Positions 1 through 7,500 of a stretch of DNA of 7,907 nt are shown one piece after another. The stretch covers positions 1-7,907 of the forward strand of contig DEYX01000197.1 of the NCBI GenBank assembly GCA_002365025.1, in the 5' to 3' direction. A model generated the notes under the pieces. It was not told where the DNA came from and searched no databases. It saw nothing but the letters and a program-made list of their open reading frames with translations. Within the stretch, counting starts at the first letter, position 1. Each line of letters opens with the position of its first letter. Made by a program: the position numbers and the translations under genes. This stretch comes from Hungatella sp. UBA3147. Its GTDB lineage: Bacteria > Bacillota > Clostridia > Lachnospirales > Lachnospiraceae.

Positions 1-385
1 TGGCATTATAGGTCCCGTCCGGAAGATGATGAAGATACCAGTCATAATCGTGGGCACGCATAACGGGATAGTCAATTATGGTGTCCGGGCAGTACAGCCA
101 TGCGGCTGCATCGGTATTGATCTTTTTCAGCGCTTCAAAATCAATGGAGACCGTGGGAATGTCCTTAGCCGGCTCTGCTCCGGGCTCATATACTTCTATG
201 TAATCAGAAGAACTGCTGCTATCCTGACGGCGGACCCGCTCTTTCAGATTCTCATAGCTTTGATCCCCTTCTGCATAAATTTGCAGACTTTCCTTAAGTT
301 TATACCCGGAAAACACGATGATACAGATCGAACCGATCAGAAGGAGCCATACTGCTGTTATAATTGTTTTTTGCCTCTTACTCAT
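1..385 (-). CDS. srtB: Second class B sortase, N-terminal part (cut by window edge)
   Basis: The ATG at 385 overlaps the stop of the upstream pilin as ATGA, and AGGTG lies a few bases before it. The 128 visible residues start MSKRQK, continue with a membrane segment (about 8-27), then a Ser-rich spacer (SSSSS at 56-60). The beginning of a class B sortase core follows: SIDFEALKKIN (80-90), AAWLY (94-98), TIIDYPV (102-108) and YLHHLPDGTYNA (117-128). These match the corresponding part of the other sortase here (FDELKAIN, IDYPV). The catalytic His, Cys and Arg would lie beyond the window, so activity cannot be judged. The protein is clearly different from the first sortase and is coupled to the SPKTG pilin, so it may act on that motif or anchor the finished fibre. 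This is inference from position. Confidence 0.85.
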   Translation of the reverse strand, partial: MSKRQKTIITAVWLLLIGSICIIVFSGYKLKESLQIYAEGDQSYENLKERVRRQDSSSSSDYIEVYEPGAEPAKDIPTVSIDFEALKKINTDAAAWLYCPDTIIDYPVMRAHDYDWYLHHLPDGTYNA

Positions 386-1626
386 GTTTCACCTGTTATT
401 ATTTCACCGTTATCATCTTTCCGCTGATTTTTCTTTATGCGGTTGGCGGCCAGTATCAGATAGATCACACACCCCGCCGCGACAGCAGCAGCTGTACAAA
501 GCATTGCTGCATATAATTCGTATCTGATATCATCACCGGTTTTTGGGCTGTATGCACCAGAACCGGCATTGCTTTCATTTTCGAGAAGGTTTGCAAGCGG
601 AGTATCTCCATTTACAAATTGAAGGCTGTCGTCACTGTTTTCATCGATTTTGACACCAGGGCCTCCAGAGCTGCTTCCACCGCTCCCTTTCCCGCCGCTT
701 CCGCCGCTTCCGCCGCTCCCACTGCTTCCGCCTCCCCCGTTGTACTTATTGATAAACGTACAGGATTCCACCTGCTTGTTCGAGCCGTTTGTTACCGTCC
801 GCGTAACTACAAGCTGTCCATCTGTATCCTTTACCACATCGGTGATCGTGTAAACAGAGTCATCGTAAGTATATCCGGTGTCCCGAAGGACTACTTCAGA
901 AATAGTATAATAATAAGTACCTTCCCGGATATAGCTCCATGTACCAAAATCCTCTTCACCGGAACCGTAAATGGTGATATACTTAACACCATTTACGCTG
1001 CCTTCCGGCATGGGATTTGCCCCATCTCTGGCCGTCAGGGAAAAGGTAAAACTGCTGGTTTTTGATGGGTTGCCGGATACTGTTTTTTTCACCGGCGGAT
1101 CTACCATAATCTCGGGATTGCTTGCAAGGGGAGTATAAGTATTTTCAAACTTAATACTGCCCGCTTTGCTGCCGTCACTTTTTTTTACTATGATCTCAGC
1201 CGAAAGCTCTTCTGTGATCCTCTTTACATAGACTTCCACCGAATAAACTTGTGTATCATAGGAATATCCACTGGCCGGGGATGATGCATTCCCTTTGATT
1301 TCGTAACGATATATACCAGTGTTAGAAAAGGTGATGGGACCGACTTCTTTCTCGCTTGTACCGGCAGCCGTAAAGGAATGGACACTGCTTAAACTCCCTG
1401 ACGGCATTGGATTTCCCGGATCCAGAGAAATAAGGTCATACAAAAACTCATTGTTCACATCTGATGCGGAACTGTTTTTTACGAAGACCTGATCTACATA
1501 TAGAGTAACGGAAACCGAATCCGTTCCTGCGTGAGTATCCAGGGGAAATGCTATGGCCATAAGACTGAGGATAAGCAGATACCACACAGCTATCCCTTTC
1601 GGATTCACTTTATTCTTGGAGCTCAT
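382..1626 (-). CDS. Spy0128-family accessory/basal pilin with Gly/Ser linker and SPKTG sorting signal
   Basis: The protein has 414 residues when started at the ATG at 1626, with AAAGGGG 9 nt upstream; an ATG at 1632 lies only 3 nt from that site. A signal peptide spans 1-33 (cleavage after THA). Domain 1 (about 36-165) keeps the Asn of FENTY (N162), but the Lys and Glu positions read Q46 and G112, so it probably forms no crosslink. Domain 2 (about 172-296) looks complete: K181 in PPVKKTVSG, E244 in TYYYTISE and N293 in CTFINKY. Both carry the NPMP loop common in this family. Residues 297-324 are a Gly/Ser linker. The wall signal is SPKTG (360-364), a membrane segment (about 371-394) and a basic region, with an extra acidic tail to 414. 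Its place after the sortase matches fctB, the basal pilin of S. pyogenes, which suggests a terminal subunit that passes the fibre to the wall. A side-branch pilin is the alternative. Confidence 0.88.
   Translation of the reverse strand: MSSKNKVNPKGIAVWYLLILSLMAIAFPLDTHAGTDSVSVTLYVDQVFVKNSSASDVNNEFLYDLISLDPGNPMPSGSLSSVHSFTAAGTSEKEVGPITFSNTGIYRYEIKGNASSPASGYSYDTQVYSVEVYVKRITEELSAEIIVKKSDGSKAGSIKFENTYTPLASNPEIMVDPPVKKTVSGNPSKTSSFTFSLTARDGANPMPEGSVNGVKYITIYGSGEEDFGTWSYIREGTYYYTISEVVLRDTGYTYDDSVYTITDVVKDTDGQLVVTRTVTNGSNKQVESCTFINKYNGGGGSSGSGGSGGSGGKGSGGSSSGGPGVKIDENSDDSLQFVNGDTPLANLLENESNAGSGAYSPKTGDDIRYELYAAMLCTAAAVAAGCVIYLILAANRIKKNQRKDDNGEIITGET
655..738 (-). repeat. Low-complexity Gly/Ser-coding tract
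   Basis: A tandem run of GGSGGSGG-type codons encodes residues 297-324 of the SPKTG pilin. It separates the last folded domain from the wall-anchoring segment and probably acts as a flexible spacer. The DNA is a CCGCCGCTT-like repeat on the plus strand and so may vary in length between strains. Confidence 0.8.
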
Positions 1627-2557
1627 CTCCATTAACCCCTTTCGCGTTTCTTCTAACTTTATGATAAACTGCAATAGCAAACAGGATTATCAGCACAACC
1701 GGCAGCATGATCTTCAGCCACTGGGGAAGGCTTTCCCACAGACCGGATTGCCGGTCCACCGATACTGATTCGTTTGTATCGCCCGATAGTTCCTTGTCAA
1801 ACGTATTGGTGTAACATTCTTCCATGATCCTGGCTGCCAGAATATCTCTTCCATTGGTGGAATCCGAAGCACAGGTAGTCAGGAGCAGAATATGGTCCTC
1901 TGTCGAAACTCCGGTTTCACGGGTATACATTGCCTTATCCAACAGATATTGCAGATAAGCCTGCTGTGCCTCTTTGCCCTGGACCCGCGGCGCAAACACT
2001 CCTCCGTCGTATGCATCCGTTTTAATAAAAGCAAAAAATTCCAATCCATGATTTTTCCCGTTATAGTACAGATTGCCGTATGCATGGCTGTCAAAAAAGC
2101 TTTTGCTGCTGAATGAGCCAAGTTCTCCGAACATTGCCTGTTTTTCCATGTGATGTCCATATAAAATACTGTTAAAATCCTGAAAATCTTTACTATTGGA
2201 ATAGTCTAAAAAGATCGCTCCCGAAAGGGAATATTCTCCTAATGCATTGGTATTTACATATTTTGCATTATCATTCCCCTGTGTTACCGGATAGTCAATA
2301 TTCGTGCCATAAACTGTGAGCCAGCTGAATACCTCCGGGTTAATTGCCTTAAGTTCATCAAATGATATGCTGCCTTCTTCTGCATCCGGCTTATAAACTG
2401 AGTACTGGGCAGAATCCGCTGCCTGATATACCTGATCCGAGTCCCATATGGCATAAAAAGCTATAGCGACCAGCAGGAGAATGACAGTCAGAACCAGGAA
2501 ATCAACAATACTGTTTGCGGTTTTTACTGCTTTTCTGCCGATTCTTTTTATGTCCAT
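1610..2557 (-). CDS. srtB: Class B sortase, likely pilin polymerase
   Basis: This is a complete 315-residue class B sortase. An N-terminal membrane segment (about 18-37) is followed by the SrtB core: NIDYPV near 87-91, SGAIFLDY at 112-119, the catalytic His in YGHHM (H135), the nucleophile in LLTTCA (C229) and the helper Arg in NGRDI (R237). All three catalytic residues are present. A second hydrophobic stretch at 281-298 followed by basic residues gives a C-terminal membrane anchor, which S. aureus SrtB lacks and class C pilin polymerases have. The gene directly follows the major pilin, as the class B SrtC of S. pyogenes does, so it most likely joins the PTG-motif subunits into a fibre on the outer membrane face. 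The start at 2557 has AAAGGGG 6 nt upstream. Its end overlaps the next gene by 17 nt. Substrate choice is inferred from position only. Confidence 0.93.
   Translation of the reverse strand: MDIKRIGRKAVKTANSIVDFLVLTVILLLVAIAFYAIWDSDQVYQAADSAQYSVYKPDAEEGSISFDELKAINPEVFSWLTVYGTNIDYPVTQGNDNAKYVNTNALGEYSLSGAIFLDYSNSKDFQDFNSILYGHHMEKQAMFGELGSFSSKSFFDSHAYGNLYYNGKNHGLEFFAFIKTDAYDGGVFAPRVQGKEAQQAYLQYLLDKAMYTRETGVSTEDHILLLTTCASDSTNGRDILAARIMEECYTNTFDKELSGDTNESVSVDRQSGLWESLPQWLKIMLPVVLIILFAIAVYHKVRRNAKGVNGDELQE
1636..1642 (-). promoter_or_regulatory. Ribosome binding site of the SPKTG pilin (inside the sortase gene)
   Basis: AAAGGGG on the minus strand, within the last codons of the class B sortase and 9 nt before the ATG at 1626. 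The ATG at 1632 is only 3 nt away, so 1626 is the better start. The overlap suggests coupled translation. Confidence 0.6.
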
Positions 2558-2563
2558 ATGAGA

Positions 2564-2570
2564 CCCCTTT
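2564..2570 (-). promoter_or_regulatory. Ribosome binding site of the class B sortase
   Basis: AAAGGGG on the minus strand, 6 nt before the ATG at 2557, in the 66-nt gap after the major pilin. Confidence 0.65.
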
Positions 2571-2623
2571 CCGGTAAGTTAAATATTAATCACAGGATAT
2601 TCCTGCCGCTTTTCCGTTCCTGC

Positions 2624-3919
2624 CTAACGATGGGGAACATAGTTGCGTTTTTTACGGGATTTTATTACTACAAATGCCGCAAATGCTCCTGCTGCTAAAA
2701 TCAAAATCATAACAAAGGGAAGGTTGTTAATAATCACGCCTGTAGGAGTAATGGTCCTGTAGGTATTGGTGAATGCAGCACTGTTTTCATTTTCTCCGAT
2801 CAGTTTGGTGCTGGTACTAAGAGACAAATTTTCGATTGAATTAAAATATTGGATCGGACCTAACCCGTTTTCCACGACCATTGCGGATGCCGTATAATGT
2901 TCCACAGCACTTTCTACCGCAACATAGTTTGCACCAATGTGCAGATCGGTAAATACCAGCTTTTGATTATGTTTAAGATTAACTGTTTCTGTAACACCCG
3001 ACGTAAATTCAATATATGAATAATCGCTGGTGTCAGTCAACAGGTTTGAGGCGTTGTCTTCTGATGTTACTACGTTATTGCCTGAATCCAGAACATACGC
3101 TTTATATGTAGCAGAACCTTGTACAACCCCTGGCTGAGTCGCCGTTATCTGAAATGCAAAATACTTGGTCCTATCGGCATAATCGCCTGAAACAGCTTTT
3201 CCTATGGTAAGAACATGGTTATTCGGGTCCGTAGGGTCAACGCCGCCTGCGGTTTTTGAATAGGTATTGGTAAAGATTATTTTACTATAATTGCCAGTGA
3301 TGTTAGGGTCACCTGGCTGCGGAGTCGGGTCCACCTTATCGCCAGGATTGGAAGCTTGGTTACTGCTGTCGTTCACAGTAATACTTGAAGCGACTGCAGC
3401 CACATAAAGTCCACTTACACCATTTTTCACGTAAACCGTTAGCGTATACTGTGCAGGAGAAAATACATAGGATTCATTGTCCCCGGGTGTATAGCCGGTC
3501 ACACTGGAATTCTCTTCAATGTTGTATACATATACGCCCGCATGGGGGAAGGAAATGCCGGATAGCACGTCCCCGGACTGTTTTAATATGTTCTTGGCGC
3601 CGGCAGATACTGTTCCTGTATCGCTGGCTGAAAATGCTATGGTGGTTGGACCAATGGCCGGCATTGTATTTAAATCATCAGATGTTGTTCTATCATCAAC
3701 GCTTACCGGGGAAAATTGGAAGGTAAAGGTTGCAGCCGGTGTTGTAGTTCCTTGCGGCATGATCAGATTTTTCGTAATCGCGGCCGCTGCAGGTGCGTTT
3801 TCCGTTCCAAAGATCGGATCACCAGCCGCAAATGCGGATATGACAGTTCCCATGCACATGACCACAGCAAGCGCCATGGCCGTCAGCCTCCCTCGTAACT
3901 CGTTCGATTTTTTTTTCAT
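2624..3919 (-). CDS. Spy0128/FctA-family major pilin with ITPTG sorting signal
   Basis: The protein has 431 residues when started at the ATG at 3919, which has AAGGAG 8 nt upstream and opens directly into a signal peptide (MKKK, hydrophobic core about 13-29, cleavage near AFA at 29-32). The longer frame from 3994 adds 25 polar residues before the signal and has no such site. Two isopeptide domains follow. Domain 1 (about 44-222) has K50 in AITKNL, E136 (or E135) in GVYVYNIEE and N218 in IIFTNTY. Domain 2 (about 234-388) has K241 in LTIGKAVSG, E336 in NYVAVE and N385 in AAFTNTY. These match the positions of the Lys-Asn crosslinks and helper Glu residues of Spy0128. The sorting signal is ITPTG (390-394), then a membrane segment and SRKKR. 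It is secreted, joined head to tail by a sortase and forms the shaft. K213, just before N218, sits where Spy0128 has its intersubunit Lys161. The shaft role rests on the gene order and this match. Confidence 0.92.
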   Translation of the reverse strand: MKKKSNELRGRLTAMALAVVMCMGTVISAFAAGDPIFGTENAPAAAAITKNLIMPQGTTTPAATFTFQFSPVSVDDRTTSDDLNTMPAIGPTTIAFSASDTGTVSAGAKNILKQSGDVLSGISFPHAGVYVYNIEENSSVTGYTPGDNESYVFSPAQYTLTVYVKNGVSGLYVAAVASSITVNDSSNQASNPGDKVDPTPQPGDPNITGNYSKIIFTNTYSKTAGGVDPTDPNNHVLTIGKAVSGDYADRTKYFAFQITATQPGVVQGSATYKAYVLDSGNNVVTSEDNASNLLTDTSDYSYIEFTSGVTETVNLKHNQKLVFTDLHIGANYVAVESAVEHYTASAMVVENGLGPIQYFNSIENLSLSTSTKLIGENENSAAFTNTYRTITPTGVIINNLPFVMILILAAGAFAAFVVIKSRKKRNYVPHR

Positions 3920-3927
3920 CGTATTCA

Positions 3928-3933
3928 CTCCTT
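3928..3933 (-). promoter_or_regulatory. Ribosome binding site of the major pilin (decides the start)
   Basis: AAGGAG on the minus strand, 8 nt before the ATG at 3919. It supports this start, which opens with a signal peptide, over the longer frame from 3994. Confidence 0.8.
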
Positions 3934-4019
3934 GTTTGTTATTTCTTGTACTTTTTATATAAACACAGTGGATGGCGGGATTGTATTCTGACATTCTGCC
4001 GCCGATTATTCCACATATG

Positions 4020-4577
4020 CTATATATTTCTACGTCTGAGGATCGTCATTACTTTCCCCAGTGTGTCTTTCACCTTCACAGCTCCGTATATACGACTGTC
4101 TGTGGAGTTCTCCCTACTGTCACCAAGAACGAATACTTCTCCTTCTCTAACAGTAAGCGGAAATTCTACGCCATCTTCATATCGCTGCGTAGGTGTATAG
4201 ATTCCTGCTTCCTGCTGAAGCGCGCCATTGACCAGAAGCCCGTCTTCCGTGATATCTACCGTATCACCTGCTGTGGCGATTACCCGGCGTACCTGTTTCT
4301 TTCCTTTAAACTCCAAAACAAGGGTGTCCTGGGCAACATAGCTTTTGTCCAGACGGTAGAACATCACCAGATCTCCGTCTTTAACGGACGGCACCATGGA
4401 GGCATCCGAATTGCGGCAAAGACCAAACAAAAACGTGAACACCAAAAGGAATGCAAGGATAATTGCAGCAATTTTAACCAGTAGAAATAGGATTTCCTTT
4501 CCGAGCGATGGTTCTGCTGGAAATTCATAATTGTTTCCTGCTGCTTTGAACTCTTCATGTTTTTGTATTTCCGTCAT
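4020..4577 (-). CDS. lepB: Signal peptidase I-like protein of a pilus locus (SipA-like), catalytic Lys replaced by Arg
   Basis: This 185-residue protein has the S26 signal peptidase layout: a cytoplasmic N-terminus, one membrane segment (about 29-52), then an extracellular domain. The serine box reads DASMVPSVKDGD, with the nucleophile at S60. The box D region reads VRRVIATAGD, where active enzymes have [VI]KR[VI]xGxPGD, so the expected general-base Lys is R97 (codon 4289-4287). The last box, GDSRENSTDSR (152-162), is intact. Active family members cut signal peptides outside the membrane. In S. pyogenes pilus loci the homologue SipA has lost its catalytic residues and acts as an assembly helper. 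Its place between tip and shaft genes fits that role. Loss of activity is inferred, because Ser is kept and Arg could conceivably substitute. An AAGGAG site 8 nt upstream lies inside the end of the preceding gene, so the two are probably translated together. Confidence 0.9.
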   Translation of the reverse strand: MTEIQKHEEFKAAGNNYEFPAEPSLGKEILFLLVKIAAIILAFLLVFTFLFGLCRNSDASMVPSVKDGDLVMFYRLDKSYVAQDTLVLEFKGKKQVRRVIATAGDTVDITEDGLLVNGALQQEAGIYTPTQRYEDGVEFPLTVREGEVFVLGDSRENSTDSRIYGAVKVKDTLGKVMTILRRRNI

Positions 4578-4578
4578 A

Positions 4579-7500
4579 TCAAAAACTCCTTTTTCGGCGG
4601 CAATGAATCATACCGGCGCTCACCAATACCATCAGCAGAAGCATGGAAAGCCCCAGAAGGGCCGGCCCCTGAATGTCTCCGGTCAGTACACCGGTCGGTA
4701 CGACAGATATTCTTGTGTTGATGAAATCAAAGGTTCTGTCTGCTCCTGACAGACTGACCGCCCCGGTATCCGAACCGTTAGTAGTGACAGTAGTTGTGGT
4801 GTCTGTAAAAGATACACTGTAATTCGGATCGGCAGATTCCACAATTTGGACACTGCCCTGCGGCACAGGATCTTTCATAATAATTTGCTGGCCGTGCTTC
4901 AGAGTGAACGTGGCTTTTCCTTCCTCGTTAAGCGTCAATGTTCCGCTGGCTGGTGATTCTGCTCCCGAACCGGATACGACACTGCCCGTATACAAAAGCT
5001 GGGTACCGGCTGGAAGTGCAACTCCGCCGCCGTCCCGAAGGTATATTGTAAACGAAAATTCCCTTGTTTTGTCAGCGTAGTCGCCTGCTACCATTTTAGA
5101 AATTGTAACATTGACTTCAGTCGGACCTTTAATATGTACGGTTACCTGCTTCGCAACTGCCTGGGACTGACCATCCGGAGCATACGAATAGCTGACCGGT
5201 ACGTCTTTTGGAACCGTTGCGGCAGTCGAGCCTGTAATATCAGGGAGCGCTTCATTATTAATGGACGGCACTGCAGTGGTTCCGTTGGCCAGTATTGCAA
5301 CAGCGTTGGTATATCCACTGTCCAGAGCCGTCTGGCCGCCCAGCACCTGTGCCTGTGCCAATGTCATCGTCCCATCGTTGGCATAGAGAGCATACTGCCG
5401 GTCTGCCGAAACAGATGTCCCGTTTCTCACTACGGTCACGTGGGCGTCTAAGTGTACCTGACCTCCTGATACTGCCTCATCTCCCGCTGTATAGCTGATT
5501 GTGTGGGACCGCCACACCTGCCCCTGCTCCAGAGGCGCACGGATCTCTTCAAGCATCTGATCCGTTATATTATTCTGGAAGAAAGGGGATCCGCTGGCCT
5601 GCGTATACGAAATGACATCAGCCACACTGCTGATGGCTGCCGCTTCTGATTCCGTGATAATGACATCCTGGGCAGATACCTGGGTATCGCCCTGAGCAAA
5701 CTGTGCTCTGATATCAAAGCTATAGTTCTTGTCGTCACCGCTTGCTGTCCAGGTTTTTAACTGATTAACATCACCTGCATCAATGTGGTACATATGCGGC
5801 GTTGCGGAAATATACCGGTCAGAACCGAAGATATCAACGCCTTCCACATGTTCACCGCGGGCAGAATCCGGGATAAAGGAAAACACCGGATAGGGAACCG
5901 TTCCTGGTACCAAAGCACTTGGAAGGGCAATGGATCCTTTTGCAGACGGCGTATCTGCCGGAACGGTGCCATAAGCGCTTATAGGCTGCCCGGAGGACGG
6001 CGCAGTAGTGGATACCGGTACATTATGGGAGATCTTTCCATATCCTTCCGTCACCTCCCAGTTATAAACCGAACCGAGAATTGCAACCGCATATCCATTA
6101 TTTCCAGAGAAATGCGTATCACTGTCTCCGATGAACGTTTTTCCGGTGGATTCCTCAGAACCTCTGAAATTCACCGGGGTAATCCTCTCTTTTGCTTTTG
6201 TTTTATCCGGGTTTAAGGTAATGACGCGCCAGCCGCTGCTCACTCCGAACCAATTCGTCTGCAGATTGCTGTCCGCACTTACATTTCCCACCTTCAGCCA
6301 TGTCAGTGCATTATTTTCAGTGGTTATGACATCAGTGAAAACGATCTGATCTACCTGACCGGTTGACTGGATATAAACCTGGCCTTCGCCTTCCACACGT
6401 GCTGTACCTGCAATGAAAGATGCGCCAGCGGAGGCGATACCTAAGCCTGCGCCTTCAATCCCTTCCCCGGCATGCAGAGTCACATCGCCGAAGGTATGAT
6501 AGGACGTGCCATGATTGGCTGCTGTGGCATTTAAACCATTTTTAATATTACCGTTCTGTGCTACCAGCAGACGTTCCCGGATGTCCATGGAGGTAAAGCC
6601 GATGATGCCGTTCGTGGATATATTAATCCGATGAGGCAGACCGTCATTGGTCTGGCCGTTTTCCCTGTCACCCAGGATATCATTGGGATCTTCAGACTGC
6701 GGTCCAACATTTATTACTGCTTTTTTACCGGCTTGTTCACTTGCTGAGGCCACGGCGTTTGTGATGTCCTCCGTTCCATTACCTGCACAAAGTCCTGTGA
6801 GGGTCCCTGCTGAAACCAGATTTACCTGCACATTTTTTCTTAAGGTTCCACCGGAAAGATTTGAGTAATTCGTAGCGTAAAGATTTCCGATGTTGGCATT
6901 GGGGGCATTGACATTGATAATAATATTCCCAGCCCTCGTACGGTTTACATACTGATCATTAACTGTGTTGCTATTATAAGCAGAAAGCGCACAATCTCCG
7001 TATATGTTAAGTCCATTCAGCAGATCTGTCTGGGAATCGTCAGTAAAAACATTCAATGTAACTGTATTATTTGCATCTGTACCTAGATAAGAGCTTGTAC
7101 CGGCCCCCAGCCTACGTCCTCCGCTGATACTGTCACCAGACGCAAGAGAAAAACCATACTGGTTTCCGCGCAAATCGATTGTAACACTGGCATTGCCCCA
7201 AATATACCCATTATTTGAAGGTCCGGCTGAAAATCCCCGGAGCACCCCAGTACGTGCTCTTCCTGAAAAGTTGCCGCCACGTACCATAATCGTCGAGTTA
7301 CCGCTGATCCTATGAGGGTAGGTGCTATTATCGTATTCTCCATAAGTACCACCCATGGAAGCATTAATAATGACATTTGGGGCATCAAAAACTTCAACGC
7401 TGACATTACCATCCTGATAATTGTCATGCCAGCCGCCGCCGCTGAGAAACCAGTCTACCTGGCCGCCGTACACTTCTGCACGGCCGTCGCCAACGTGAAT

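Noticed and set aside
619..1065. Plus-strand open frames opposite the pilins, sortase and adhesin (for example 619-1065, 3519-3962, 5785-6216)
   Set aside because: They lie antisense to well-supported genes, have no family resemblance and give odd compositions (such as Pro-rich readings of the Gly/Ser tract).
1627..1680. Upstream extension of the SPKTG pilin to 1680
   Set aside because: It lies wholly inside the sortase gene, and the signal peptide and ribosome site support 1626.
2593..2605. Short palindrome (CAGGA/TCCTG) after the major pilin, as a possible terminator
   Set aside because: The stem is 5 bp with a 3-nt loop and no T-run follows on the minus strand.
3945..3965. TATATAAAA-like -10 element upstream of the major pilin
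   Set aside because: No acceptable -35 box at the right distance was found, and AT-rich gaps often give such matches.
3920..3994. Upstream extension of the major pilin to a Met at 3994
   Set aside because: It would put 25 polar residues before a typical signal peptide, and the good ribosome site lies at the 3919 start.
3974..4003. GGCGG/CCGCC inverted repeat in the gap before the major pilin, as a possible hairpin
   Set aside because: The stem is only 5 bp with a 20-nt loop and no following T-run, so it is not a terminator; an RNA element cannot be supported.
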